Assembly: GCA_023548195.1 (NCBI GenBank)
Contig: JAJHZJ010000009.1
Location: 2,027,501-2,091,500 of the forward strand
DNA length: 64,000 bases
Source of the DNA: Bettongia penicillata ogilbyi
Taxonomy: Eukaryota; Chordata; Mammalia; Diprotodontia; Potoroidae
Direction: 5' to 3'
Under the pieces are notes generated by a model, which was not told the origin of the DNA, did no database searches, and saw only the letters and a program-made list of their open reading frames with translations. Of this stretch, positions 31,120 through 41,852 are shown piece by piece. Numbering within the stretch: the stretch's first letter is position 1; each line of letters opens with the position of its first letter. The position numbers and the translations under genes were made by a program.

Positions 31120-31245
31120 ACAACCTGAATGTATGAGCAAGTTACTTTTCTTAGCCTCAGTTTCCTGATCTATCAGATGGCTAGATTGACCAAATGATCT
31201 CCAAGATTCCTTCTGATTCTAATATTTTATGATCTTCATGTCCTA
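31120..31245 (+). mobile_element. Mon-type CORE-SINE 3' part
   Basis: 'cttagcctcagtttcctgatc', 'accaaatgatctccaagattcc', 'tattttatgatct'. Confidence 0.55.
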
Positions 31246-31335
31246 GGTTTCAATTCATGATTGAGCCCTGGAGATATATGTACTCAAGGTTAGTTTTATA
31301 CACAGAGTACAAAAAAATAACCAATAGCTTTCATT

Positions 31336-31380
31336 TACAGATATAGATTAATAGATATATAGATATAGATATCTATGGAT
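31336..31380. repeat. (ATAGAT)n microsatellite
   Basis: 'atagatatatagatatagatatctatggatat'-type short array. Confidence 0.6.
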
Positions 31381-31497
31381 ATGACAGTTATTTATAGAAC
31401 GCCTTAAGCTTTACAAAGCAATTTCCATTTGATCCTCAAAATTAAATTAGTTGGTATAATTATTATCACCCCCATTTTACAGATGAAGACCCGAAAG

Positions 31498-31825
31498 GCA
31501 GCGTGGTGTAATGGAGAGACATTGGATCTGGAATCAAGAGGAATTGGTTTGGGAATCCAGGCCTTAGTAGGAAGTAGTGCGGATGGTGGCAGCTGGGTGG
31601 CAAAGTGGTTAGAGCATCTGCCCTGGAATCAGGAGAACCTGAGTTCAAATCCAGTCTCAGATACTTGCGAGGTGTGTGACCTTGGGTAAGTCACCTAACC
31701 CTGGGTTGTGTCTAGAAAAAAAGTTATTTAACTTCTATCTAGTCCTTCATTTCCTTCTTCATAAAATCAGTGTTGGACTACATGATCTCCATGGTCTCTT
31801 CAGGCTCTAATCCTATGATCCTGAG
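31498..31825 (+). mobile_element. Mon-type CORE-SINE, middle layer
   Basis: 'aggcagcgtggtgtaatggagagac' to the tail 'gttggactacatgatctcc...aatcctatgatcc', interrupted by a SINE at 31582-31728. Confidence 0.6.
31582..31728 (+). mobile_element. Short tRNA-derived SINE, inner layer
   Basis: 'ggtggcagctgggtggcaaagtgg', 'gagttcaaatccagtctcag', 'cttgggtaagtcacctaaccctgggttgtg' then an A run. No RTE-type tail, so a different subtype, perhaps L1-mobilised given the poly-A. Confidence 0.7.
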
Positions 31826-32084
31826 TGACTTGTCCAAAAATTTTATAATTAGCACTGATGAAGGCAGGATGTGAACCCAAACCTGGAGGGTTATACCCAT
31901 TCACCATACCATTCCCTATGAATGCCCTATGATTGGAGAGAGGCTATGAAGCATCCTGAAAGTGCTTGAAATCCCCAATTGGAAATGCATTGTTTAGTAT
32001 AAAGGATCATTTCTTTGTCCTGAAGTAACTAGCTCTTGAATATTTCTATTCCTAGGTCCTTTCCAAACTAGTTGTCCGGCAATG

Positions 32085-32215
32085 GACCTTCTGTGTAACT
32101 TTTCCTCAGTTTCCATATCTATACAATAAGAATAATATTGAACTCAGCTTACCTGCTTACAAGGTCATGAAGATGAAAGGAAATAATTGAGGTTAAAGTG
32201 TTATGAAAAAACATC
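32085..32215 (+). mobile_element. MIR CORE-SINE 3' half
   Basis: 'cctcagtttccatatctatac', 'aataagaataatattgaactcagc', 'aaaggaaataattgagg'. Confidence 0.5.
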
Positions 32216-32224
32216 AAGGATGGC

Positions 32225-32425
32225 AAGAATCCAAAACAGTGCCATTATAAAAATGCTAATTTTTTTCAAGGGATTAACACATTAAGCTATTATTAGCCAT
32301 TAACACCTTAATATGAATTAATCTGTCAGCTTAATTTCCAAGCATGACAATTAGCCAGAGGCATCTTTTGATGGGGGGCTGAGGAGAGTCCAGAAAGAAG
32401 TCCGGTCTTTGTGGTGTATTTCTGA
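32225..32425. other. Unique AT-rich block with ATTA cores
   Basis: Contains 'aacacattaagctattattagccattaacacc' and 'tatgaattaatctgtcagctta'. Part of it matches 13340-13398. No repeat recognised. Candidate homeodomain-binding regulatory segment (inference). Confidence 0.35.
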
Positions 32426-32634
32426 AGTTAACAGGGGAGATGGGAGAATAGGAAAATAGTCTTTGCCTCCCTGACAGTTTGTCCTGGGGAGGAGCTTAGT
32501 TAGTTAGTGAGGAGTATCCTTACTACTAACACTCCCTCTCAACAAACATTGCCCTTAGCAAGCATTACCTTAGGAGGTGGGAGAATGTAGGAGAAGATTT
32601 GTCTATTAACAAAGGAGACCTACTCATCCTTAGA

Positions 32635-32760
32635 GTCAGAGGTTCTTAGATTTGGAGCTGAAAGGCATCTTGGAAGGCACTTTGTCCAACTGACTTATTT
32701 CACGGATGACCAAACTGAGGCCCAGATGAGGACCATTCTAGCTGATATCTCAAGATAGGC
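32635..32760 (-). mobile_element. MIR CORE-SINE
   Basis: 'tcttagatttggagctgaaagg', 'gatgaccaaactgaggcccag'. Confidence 0.55.
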
Positions 32761-32774
32761 TACCTTCAGTTAAA

Positions 32775-33068
32775 TCCAGCCATATGCTCATAGTTTTCCT
32801 CCAGTAACCACTAACCTCTTCCTCTGAAGGAAATCTCTGAGTCTATCTATCCCATAAAGACCCAGTTCAAGCTTTATGTGCTTTGTCAAGCCTTCCTTGA
32901 CCAACCCTGCCCCAAATGATCTCTACTTCCATTAACTCCCGTACTCCTCTCTTGGCACTTAGTACTCATAGATCTCACTTATTACCCAGTCAGACTATGA
33001 GATCTGCGAGGGCAGTACCCTGAGACACGGTTCTCTGTATCACTCATTGTACTAAGCGTGATGCTTAA
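32775..33068 (+). mobile_element. L2 LINE 3' end
   Basis: 'aagacccagttcaagctttatg', 'caagccttccttgacc', 'actatgagatctgcgagggcag', 'tgtactaagcgtgatgc'. Confidence 0.65.
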
Positions 33069-33124
33069 AGAGAATTAGCAGCTTGATGGATGATGGGGAA
33101 TTTGTTTCTCCAGCAAACCCAGGC

Positions 33125-33590
33125 TTCATAATGTATCAGTGTGGTATGATGAAAAGAAAATCCTGCATTTTGAGTCAAGGGGCCCAGGCTTGAATCCCAG
33201 ACCTGATACTTTCTACCTGTATGACCTTGGCTAAGACATCCCACATCTCTGGGTCTCAGTTTCCTTACCTGCAAAATGAGGGGGCTAAACTGTAGAGGCA
33301 GTTAAGTGGTGCAGTGGAGTGAGTGCCAAGCCTAGAGTGAGAAAAACTCATCTTCCTGAATTCAAATCCAGACACTTACTAGCTGTGCAACCTTGGGCAA
33401 GTCCCTTAACCCTGCTTGCCTAAGTTTCCTCATCTGCAAAATGAGCTGGAGAAGTGAATGGCAAATCACTTAGGTATCTTTGCCAAGAAAATCCCAAAAC
33501 TGGGTCATGAAAATAAAGACATGACTTAAACAATTGAGCTAAAGAACTGCGTAACATTTCCAGCTTTAAATCTGTGATCTGATGAAATTT
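33125..33590 (+). mobile_element. Mon-type CORE-SINE split by a SINE
   Basis: 'gtgtggtatgatgaaaagaaaatcc' to 'gagggggctaaac', then after the SINE 'gctaaagaactgcg...tccagctttaaatctgtgatc'. GCTAAACTG/GCTAAAGAACTG flanks suggest the insertion site. Confidence 0.6.
33297..33537 (+). mobile_element. tRNA-derived SINE with RTE-type tail
   Basis: Full length: 'gaggcagttaagtggtgcag', 'gaattcaaatccagacac', 'ctgggtcatgaaaataaagacatgac'. Confidence 0.85.
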
Positions 33591-33605
33591 CAACACAAAC
33601 ACATC

Positions 33606-33665
33606 TACACAAAATAGCTAGATGATCTCTAAAATGCCTTCCAGTTCTAACATTCTGTGATCTGT
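33606..33665 (+). mobile_element. Mon-type CORE-SINE tail
   Basis: 'gctagatgatctctaaaatgccttccagttctaac'. Confidence 0.45.
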
Positions 33666-33829
33666 ACCTGATCTCTCTTGATATAGTAGACAAAGGAAAG
33701 GTCATCTTGAAATAGGGTTACTTCCTCTGTCCCAGTCTTGCCCCGTCTAATAGGCCCAACGTCATGTTATTTATTGTTCTGTATCCCAGACACAGCAAGC
33801 ATGGGTCAGTTATCTATTCCTTAATAGAA

Positions 33830-33980
33830 ATCTAGTCTACCCCTCTTGTTTTGAAAATGGGGAAACTGAGATGCCGGGAGATTAAATACTTTGATAAAGG
33901 TCACAGGTAATAAGTGGCAGAGGCAAAGTATGAGTCCAGATCCTCCAACTCCAAATCAATTACTGTTTTATATTCTACCG
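33830..33980 (-). mobile_element. MIR CORE-SINE
   Basis: 'atggggaaactgagatgccggg', 'ggtaataagtggcagagg'. Confidence 0.6.
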
Positions 33981-33984
33981 TTCT

Positions 33985-35260
33985 GGCCACGGCTAGACCC
34001 TCTGGAAGACTAATGAATGCACCTGGGGAATGGCAATTTTTAAAAACTCTGTTTTTCATATTGCTGAAACTTAAGGAGGTCAAGAAAGTAGCAAGAATCT
34101 TGGACCTCCTACTGGTCAATCCTGAAAAGAAGTTTGCTACATATATGTGTTTTGAAAGCCCTCTCATCTTCGATGATCTGGGGGCATAAATTATCCAGCC
34201 CTGGTGAGGAGCTGGAGTATTGCACGGTCCCTTAGCAGCATCAGGCTGAATAACTGATGATGATTAGTTAAATCATAACATCGTTCATGCCATGCATAAA
34301 CAATGAGCCAACTGGTAGAGATGCCCCGATGAGATGCACCATTCTCGCTTCTGACAACTCCCACTTTGTAGCCCCAAATAAACCAGCTCGTCTCTGCCTT
34401 GCCTCTGTGTGTGTGTGTGTGTGTGTGTTCATGCATGTGTGTGTGTGTGTATGTGTGTGTGTTATCTGGCGCATCAAGCAAGGCAACAATGAATATATAT
34501 TGACCTTATTATAGCAGCCGGCTGCTTGTGCCAGAAGCATCCAGGCATACTTTGCACAAATTAAAGCTGTCAGCATGTAATTTATGGTTCATTGGGAAAG
34601 AGGAGCCCAGCTTGGAGGGGGAACAGCGAGGCTGGGGGGAGCAGGCAGGTAGGCAGTGAAACTGCATGATAAAATATCCCAGCTAATGATGTGATGCTAA
34701 AGCCGGAGTATCATTTCCATTCTGTTGGGCACATCCTTCCGTTCCTCCTTATTGTAGAAGCCACTTCTCTCCCCTCCTCTCAAGTCCCCAACCCTGCCTT
34801 CAGTGTGGGTTTTTTTTTCTTCTGAGGCAAAATTACTGGTTATACCTGAAAAGCGTAGAGTAGGTATGCTTATTCCTGGCCCAGGAGAGAAAGCAGCCTT
34901 GTTCTGAGCTGTCTCCCAAGCCTGTAATACGACATCATTTTCCTAACACACCCGAGAGCAACTTGACACTTCGCGTTGTGTGTGTGATTAAAGTTTTACT
35001 CCTTTTTCTGCCCCCTCCTCCCTTCAGAGCGTGGAGAACAGATTAAACCCTAAGTAATAGATCTCGGCTTTCGCGCCAGCCTATTGATATACACAGTACA
35101 CAATTTGACACAAAGAGTAAGTTAGATACACAAACAACAGGCTCCGCTCTCTGCCGCTCTGAATTCATTTGCAGTTCACTAAAGCGGCTGCCTCCTCCGG
35201 GCCCATTTTGATCTTTTTTAAAAAAATTTTGCAGAGAGGAGGGGGTAAGGTACATGAGAA
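33985..35260. other. Unique block, strongest candidate regulatory cluster
   Basis: About 1.3 kb free of recognisable repeats apart from a (GT)n tract. It keeps CpGs that the surrounding DNA has lost ('tctcggctttcgcgccagcc', 'ctaaagcggctgcctcctccggg') and carries many homeodomain-type cores ('tagttaaatcataac', 'gtaatttatggttc', 'ccagctaatgatgtgatgc'). Frames on both strands are short and unlike any family, so non-coding is favoured. Conservation cannot be tested here. Confidence 0.45.
34407..34463. repeat. (GT)n microsatellite
   Basis: Two GT runs separated by 'tcatgcat', inside the unique block. Confidence 0.9.
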
Positions 35261-35384
35261 AAAGTCATCCAGACGACAGGAAGCAGGGAGGTAAATGAGT
35301 GGGCAATGCACTGAAACCTGGATGGTAACTAGTGGGACCTAGGCCAGCTCTAGGATCCCTGAATAGCAATTCAAATCAATTCAT

Positions 35385-35460
35385 AGCATCCTAGAATTTT
35401 TGTGCTGGAAGGGGCCTTGGAGATCATCTGGTTCAACCCTTCATTTTATAGACGTTTCGT
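35385..35460 (-). mobile_element. MIR-type CORE-SINE fragment
   Basis: 'tagaatttttgtgctggaaggggccttggagatcatctgg' then 'cttcattttatag'. Confidence 0.45.
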
Positions 35461-35461
35461 C

Positions 35462-35870
35462 ATCTGTGCACTCCCACCTGCTCAGTTCAGTGCTAAGACC
35501 TGAGGGAGACACAAAAGGGACAGAAGGTCCTATCCCTCCCTCAAGGAGCTACAGAGTCTGACTGCAGTTTGTGGTCTTTGATCAGTCATTTCAGTCACAT
35601 CTGACTCTCTGTGACCTCATTTGATGTTTTCTTGGCAAAGTTAATAGAGTGGTTTGACATTTCCTTCTCTGGTTCATTTTACAGATCAGAAAACTGAGAC
35701 AAAGAAGGTTGGTTCAGTGACTCTCCCAGGGTCACACAGCTAGTAAGTGTCTGAGGCTGGATTTCAGCTCAGGAAGATGAGTCTTCCTGACGCCAGGGCC
35801 AGCACTCTATCCGCTGTGCCACTTAGCTGCCCCTCTGGCTGCAGAGGCAAGATATAAGCATATGAAATAA
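35462..35870 (+). repeat. Family A repeat, split by a SINE
   Basis: 'cagtgctaagacctgagggagacac', 'ccctcaaggagctacagagtctg', continuing after the SINE with 'aagatataagcatatg'. Confidence 0.45.
35568..35834 (-). mobile_element. tRNA-derived SINE with RTE-type tail
   Basis: Full length, reverse. Target-site duplication CTGACTGCAG (35558-35567) / CTGGCTGCAG (35835-35844), one mismatch. Confidence 0.9.
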
Positions 35871-35889
35871 TCCCTTTATATTTTGTACC

Positions 35890-36250
35890 ATGCTTTATAG
35901 TTTACAGAGTGCTTTCATATCCATTAACTGACCTGATCCTTACAATAGTTATATAATCATAGATACAGAACCTTTGATGTTATCTAGATCAACCCCTTCA
36001 TTTTACAGATGGGGAAACTGAGTCTCAGAAAGCATCATGAATCATAGATTTAGAGATGAAGCAACTTGCCCAGGGTCACACATGGCAGAGTCAAGACTTG
36101 AATCTAGGACCTCTGATTCCAAATTCAGGGCTATTTCCCTCATTCTGTGCTGCTTCACATGTGAACTATGTATATCATCATTCCTGTTTTATGGATGAGG
36201 AGACCAGGACCTAGAGGCGGCCAAATCCCCAAGGATATTGAATAAGGAAG
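35890..36250 (-). mobile_element. Overlapping MIR CORE-SINE fragments
   Basis: At least two: 'cattttacagatggggaaactgag...ttgaatctaggacc' (35995-36160) and 'gttttatggatgaggagaccaggacc' (36185-36220). Confidence 0.55.
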
Positions 36251-36834
36251 GCTAGGAGGAAATCGTCTAGAACATGGGGGCACTGTCAGGGAGGATGACG
36301 ATGAAACTGGGTGGGGGTGGGGGGGTAATGTAAAAAAGAAAGCAGTTGAAGGAGCACCTGGAGCAACTTCATCCACTTTTGTGGATCCCAGGGACTTTCT
36401 TCTACTTCTTTATAGTGGGTTCCTCTACCTTACGGACTCCTCAAAGGCCCTTGATGAATGTTTGCTGCTTCTGTTACAGCAGAATATGACTCGGGACTTG
36501 CCAAGGACCAGGTGGGAAGTGACTGCTTGCAGCATTCCTAGATAATCAGCTCTCAGCCCACCTCTTTCCCCACCCTCAACCCAGTGCTTCCACCAGCAGC
36601 TGCTCCTCAAGATGGCAAGCTGCGAGGTGGGTGAAGGTGATGATGAAGGGATAACATTCCTGGAATAATGTGACATTTGGAAATCTACATCAGCTGGTTA
36701 ATGGCTTGTGGGTTTTTTTTTTTTTTTTTTTGCTTACTCCCCGCTTCCCTCTACTGTTCTTTAGAGGAGCTACAAAAAAATGACTAAGACTTAACATCCA
36801 TTTGGTTCTGGGAATTTGATCAGAAAGAGAACAA
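36251..36834. other. Unassigned sequence with a poly-T run
   Basis: No gene or repeat recognised apart from about 21 T residues at 36711-36732. Confidence 0.4.
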
Positions 36835-37285
36835 GGTTTAGAGCCAGAAGGGACTTCAGAGATGACCTAGTCCAGTCTAGGGGTAGCTAGATGGGCTAGT
36901 GGATAGAGTGCTGGGCCTGGAGTCAAAAAGACCTGAGTTCAGATACTTACTAGCTGTGTGACCCTGGGCAAGTCACTCACCACTGTTTGCTTCTGTTTCC
37001 TCATCTGTCAAATGAGTTGGAGAAGATGGCAAGTATCTTTGCCAAGAAAAGCCCAAAGATATAAGGGTTGGTTGGACTTGTCACTTAGTCATGACTTAAG
37101 GTCATGAAGAATCTGAAACAAGTAAAATGACAAGTCCAACCTACCGTTATGTCTTATAGAAGAGGAAATTGGGGCCCAGAGATGGAAAATACTTGCTTGA
37201 GGTTATTGGTTCTAAGTGTCATCAGAGACATTTGGACCTAGATCTCCCAGAGTCCCTTCCATTGTACCATGCTGCCTTCAGGAAG
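36835..37285 (-). mobile_element. MIR CORE-SINE split by a SINE
   Basis: 'tttagagccagaagggacttcagag' before; 'gaggaaattggggcccagag' and 'cattgtaccatgctgcc' after. Confidence 0.55.
36879..37132 (+). mobile_element. tRNA-derived SINE with an internal fold-back
   Basis: Flanked by AGTCCAGTCT (36869-36878) / AGTCCAACCT (37133-37142). Its 3' part holds about 40 extra bases that form a perfect 14-bp inverted repeat with the downstream flank (37070-37083 with 37128-37141). Confidence 0.85.
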
Positions 37286-37289
37286 GGGA

Positions 37290-37455
37290 GGGTGTCATAA
37301 CAATGCAGGAAGTCAAGAAACCCGGGGCACTAGTTTTGGCTTTGCCACTGACTTGATCTGTTACACTAGATAATCTGGGTCTCAGTTTCTTCATTCACAA
37401 AATAAAGGGGTTAGACTGCTAAGTACTCTGTAAATTCTGTGATTCTGTTATCAGG
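37290..37455 (+). mobile_element. Mon-type CORE-SINE
   Basis: 'ctgggtctcagtttcttcattc', 'ggggttagactgctaag', 'aaattctgtgattctg'. Confidence 0.5.
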
Positions 37456-37589
37456 GTTGATCTTAGGTACATGGGCAGCTATGATAACCCACTCAAAGTG
37501 ATCTCTGACCTCATTAAACCTCATTAAGCCTACTGCTAGTACCTGAAATTCTACCATTAATGGTTGACTTCTTGTTCTCATCATCTTCA

Positions 37590-37785
37590 GAAATCTCTTG
37601 ATAACAGTTCACCTTTTTATGGAGCTCTGCAGGTTTTAAATGAGTTGCCTACACACTAACACTGTGTGTTAGTGATGAATTGGGTGGTAGCCCATTTTGT
37701 AGATGAGGAAATGGAAGCCGAAGGATGTTAAGGGATTTGTTTAATGTCACAAAGTTAGGCTAGTAAATGTTAGAACTTCTGATAA
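37590..37785 (-). mobile_element. MIR CORE-SINE
   Basis: 'cccattttgtagatgaggaaatgg', 'tgtcacaaagttaggctagtaaatg'. Carries a 9-bp palindrome, CACTAACAC...GTGTTAGTG (37654-37674). Confidence 0.55.
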
Positions 37786-37799
37786 AATTTAATTCATAT

Positions 37800-38690
37800 C
37801 CATAGACATTTATTAATTATCTACCATTTGCAAGGTGCTGGGGATACGAATATAAAAAGGAAATAATCTCTACCATCAAGGAACTTATATTCTTTGGGTG
37901 TGGAGGGATACCATATATGTTCAGATAAATAAATATTTATAAATTTCAAGAAGCCAAGGGCACTAAAAATTTGGGAGGATCTAGCTAGGTGATGCAGTGG
38001 ATAGAGTGCCAGGTCTGAAGTCAGGAAGATTCATCTTCCTGAGTTCAAATCTGGCCTCAGACACTTACTAGCTGTATCACCTGCCACAAGTCATTTTATC
38101 CTGTTGGCCTCAGTTTCCTCATTTGTCAAATGAGTTGGACAAAGAAATGGCGAATCATTCCAGGATCTTTGCCAAGAAAACCTCAATTAGGACCACAAAA
38201 AGTCAGACATGACTAAAATGAGTGAACCTCACATCATCACATAAAGGCTTTCCATAGCCTAGCATCTGAGCTGAGCTTTTACGGAAGCTGGTATTTCTAA
38301 GAAGCGCAGATGAGGAAGGGAATCCATTCTAGACATGGGAGCAATGTATTCAAATACAGTAAGACAGAAGATGAAATGACAAGTTTAGGGACTAGTTGTA
38401 GGCCAGTTTGGTTGTGATATGGAACGTATAAAAAAGGAAATAATGTGAAAAAAGATTGCAAAGGTAGGTGAGAGTCATTTTGTGGAGGGTTTTAAAATGC
38501 CAGGCTGAGGAGATTGTATCTTTGTCCTTAGGGTAATAGGGAGCCATTGAAGATTTTGAGCGATGGGGTGCCCTGCTCAGACTAGAGCTTAAGGAACATT
38601 AATTAAGAGGATGGATTAGAGAGAGAGAGAGGACCCAGAAGCGCAGAGACTAGCAAGGGAGTTGTAATGGTCCCTGACAGAGGGGAGAAG
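37800..38690 (+). repeat. Family A repeat, split by a SINE
   Basis: 'cattatccat...gcaaggtgctggggatacg', 'ccatcaaggaacttatattc', then 'gggaatccattctagacatggg', 'gtaatagggagccattgaag', 'gatggggtgccctgctcagac'. Longest family A copy on one side of a SINE. Confidence 0.55.
37980..38240 (+). mobile_element. tRNA-derived SINE with RTE-type tail
   Basis: Full length: 'ctagctaggtgatgcagtgg', 'gagttcaaatctggcctcag', 'aaaaagtcagacatgac'. Confidence 0.85.
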
Positions 38691-38704
38691 GACTCGTTCT
38701 GCAC

Positions 38705-38812
38705 TTTTCCATTATATTATAGGTCTCCTGCAAATGCCCCTGGAAAGGGCTTCACAAATTTTCCATTATGTACCAACTGGAATACTTAATAAATGTTTAC
38801 CTAATTAAAGTA
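38705..38812 (+). mobile_element. L2-like 3' tail
   Basis: Ends 'aactggaatacttaataaatgtttacc'. Confidence 0.35.
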
Positions 38813-38819
38813 AATTTAG

Positions 38820-39840
38820 TGATGTGATGCTTTAGGGAAAATTAGTTTACTGCTAGATAGTGGAAATGTCCTCCAGAAATGAGATGTAGAAGTCTTGGGC
38901 ATCTGAAAGGGGGCAGGGAATACCAGCAGAGGATAGAGGGAAACCCCTGAAAGATACGAGTTGCCTCCTCCCCCCTCCATTTTGCCCTGGGCCAGCCAGT
39001 CTTGCATACACATCTCTGTCCAGCAGGACACCTGTCAGGGCAGAATAGCGGACAGGGGTGCCGTCAGTAGTATGAGTTTAAAGTAGAGAGACACAGACAC
39101 TTGTCTTGGTCATCAGTTCATTCTTTCATGCTTCTATGAGTCAAGAGAAGATGAATCAGAAACACAGAATGGATGCACTCAGCCTTTGGCTTGACTTGGA
39201 TTTAAAAATAGATGGGGAGAGAATTTGGAAAACTGCAATTTGGGACTGATATTTATTGATTTCTCCCCTGGAAGCCACGAAAGGTGTGAAAAGTAGATGA
39301 TGGCCTTTTTCTAGATCCAGCAGGGAGAGTCACCTATGACTATGTTTGGCCCCATTACTACTAGAGGGCACCGGGCAAGTATATCCACCCCATAGGCTAA
39401 CCTCTTGGTTATCCCCATTTCCCAAACTAGACATGGGTTGTATGTGTGTCAGGTGTGGGATGGAAGGGCAGTATTAGCAACCGATGTCTGAGCTATGGTC
39501 AGGCAACTTTCCTTCCCTTCATAATCAAGCCCCTCCTAAATGATGGCGAGTCAGAACAGCCAGGCTAGGGGATGGTTACTTAGATTAAAGTCTAAAGGAG
39601 ATTTTGTCTGAGCAGGTGGGAAAGAAGAAGGGAGTGAAAGCCTCTAAGAAAATGCTCCATTTCGGGGACTAGGGGGAAAATAACAATGGAGTTTCCACTG
39701 GCACAATACAACACTAGGAGTCAGGACCCTGGGTTCTAGTCTCAACTTTACCATTCTTGGATTCAGAATTGAATCAGAAGAACCTTCTTGGAAGACGCAT
39801 AAGATATGTTTGGGGAATGAGTATTACTCTCGTTCAACTA
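38820..39840. other. Unique sequence
   Basis: About 1 kb with no repeat recognised and no supported coding frame. Confidence 0.4.
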
Positions 39841-39844
39841 GAGG

Positions 39845-40065
39845 ATCTTGTGTATAAAGACAGGCAGGAAGAGCTAAAGTTGGATTGGTAGATTGGGGCC
39901 AGATTGCAGAGGTCTTTGAACACTAGGCTAAGGAATTTGGTTTTCATTTAACAGCCAATCAGGATCCATAAAGGTTTCTGATGACATGATCAGGCTTGTG
40001 GATTAAAAATGTTAATATGGCAGTAGGATATAGGATGGATTAAAGAGGAAATAGATTAGGAAAGT
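39845..40065 (+). repeat. Family A repeat
   Basis: 'gccagattgcagaggtctttgaacactagg', 'ttctgatgacatgatcaggc', 'taggatggattaaagagg'. Confidence 0.5.
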
Positions 40066-40870
40066 CCTTTGGTTCCCATTTCCTTTTTACTTCTAGACCA
40101 GAGCTCAGTAAAGGATTGGGGATGGAGCAGTATGGTATAATGACAAGGGAATTTGAAGATCTTTCCTGCTGATTAATAGGCACATAGAGCCCTGGCACAG
40201 AGCTAATCAGACTCTGGGCTACATGAAGTTTCCAGTTAAGTGCTGGGGCATGAGAATTTTCAAGCTCCGTGGCATTGAGTCAATCAGGTGCCAAGTCTTT
40301 GTTATATATTCTGAGAGGCTATCATTTTGCTTTGAGGTCTCACTCAGGAGAAAGATCTTTTGATTTCCTGGTCAAGACTCTGAGTAGTCGTGTGTTCAGT
40401 AGTCCCTGACTGTTTAGATGTCTTGATCCAGTGATGTATGTAAAACGTATAGCAATATTGCTTTACTCAGACAGTTGAAACTCTGTCTGTTGGTCTTTGT
40501 GCTAATTTCTCTACTTGTATTTTCTTCAAGTTCAGGGTTCTGACCTTTCCCCTGAACTAGTGACTGTATTTAAAAGTAGTATTGTTAACCCCTTTTTGAG
40601 CAGTCTTTCCTTTAAAAGCAGATTAGAGAACCTGCGCTAGCAGGTCATCCTGGGCATGCTAGGGTGCCTGCTGTTACAGATAGAGGGGAGAGAACTTCTT
40701 CCTCCCCTTTAGTGGACACATCTGAAGCTCCCACTTGTGCAGCGGGGTGGGTTGGGAGTGTCTTCCTTTATCTGTTTTTTGAGCCGTGCTTGCTCATCAT
40801 GGTTTTTCAACATGCATTTTTGATTTGGGGTTGTGCTTCTTTTCATTCACATTGTGGTGATCATGATATA
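40066..40870. other. Mostly unique sequence
   Basis: No gene supported. 40160-40340 keeps motifs such as 'gctgattaataggcac' and 'gagctaatcagactc' and could be regulatory; this is a guess. Confidence 0.35.
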
Positions 40871-40879
40871 TATTGACTA

Positions 40880-41275
40880 TTTGGCTCTGCATCAGTTCAT
40901 GCACGTCTTCCCATGTTTCTCTGGCATCTTCCTTCTCACCATTTCTTAAAGCACAATAATATTCTATTACACTCATACATCATAATTAGCCCACTTTTTC
41001 TATCATAAAAAGCTGTTCTGAATATTTTAGTGTAGTTATCTCTTGCATAAGAGTCTTTGACCTCTGTGGGTTATATGCTCATATGCCAGGAGTGGGACCC
41101 CTGAGTTAAAGGGTACTTTTTCACATAATTTTAAATTGTTTTCCAGAATGAATGCACCAGTTCAGAGTTCTACCAACGGCATATTAGTGTGACTGTGTTT
41201 CTGCAGTCCTCCAAATGCTGATTATTTCCATCTTTCTTTCCTTTGTCATCTTTGCCAGTTTCCTGGGTGGGGGTA
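40880..41275 (-). mobile_element. L1 ORF2-terminal fragment with internal deletions
   Basis: Reverse text 'aaagcacaataatattctattacactcat', 'aaagggtactttttcac', 'ccagaatgaatgcaccagttcagagttctacc'. Parallels 53080-53400 on the same strand. Confidence 0.55.
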
Positions 41276-41389
41276 CCATTGACCACTTTTGGGATGGGGA
41301 AGTCAGTCAGAAAGGGGGAAAGGATGTATATGGAGCTGGGGAGGTGGGAGAAGATAATTATTACATTTATAATATGTAGAGGGTGAAGG

Positions 41390-41560
41390 GTTAGTGAAAC
41401 ATTCAGGCAAAAAAGTCCCTTAGGTCATTGGAAGTGTGGTTCTGGAGCCTGGAAGTAACATTGAAACTAGAAGATAAATGAATCTGGGAATTACCTGTAT
41501 GGAGAAGAAAGAGTTGGAGGTGTGTAGGTGAATGAGATCACCAAGAAAGAGGAATTAAAT
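41390..41560 (+). repeat. Family A repeat fragment
   Basis: 'gaatctgggaattacctgtatgg' and 'gtgaatgagatcaccaag' parallel the family A text at 180-215. Confidence 0.35.
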
Positions 41561-41609
41561 GATCCTAGGGGTACCTTTTCTCCCTAACATGACTTTAAGA
41601 TTTGTACCT

Positions 41610-41765
41610 ATACTCATAGGGCCATAGATTTAGAGTTGGAAAGAAGCTTTGAGGTCAACCAGTCCAATTTCCTCATTTTTATAGATGAGGAAGCAGGGGC
41701 CCAGAGAGGTCAATGATCAAGAGAGGTCAAATGCTCAAGGTCATACAGGCAGGTCTGAAAGTTTC
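41610..41765 (-). mobile_element. MIR-type CORE-SINE
   Basis: 'gggccatagatttagagttggaaag', 'gatgaggaagcaggggcccagagag'. Confidence 0.55.
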
Positions 41766-41852
41766 TGTCCCACGATAAGGGAAGGAAGGCAGGCCAGGAA
41801 GCAGGTAGGAGGTATTTATTTAATTTCATTTTAGAGACGCAAGCAAATTATA

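Larger units (their letters stand above)
31385..31918 (-). mobile_element. MIR CORE-SINE, outer layer of a three-deep nest
   Basis: Left part ends 'cccccattttacagatgaagac'; right part (31826-31918) starts 'tgagtgacttgtcc' and runs to 'gtgaacccaaacctgg'. The missing join is filled by a Mon element. Confidence 0.6.
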
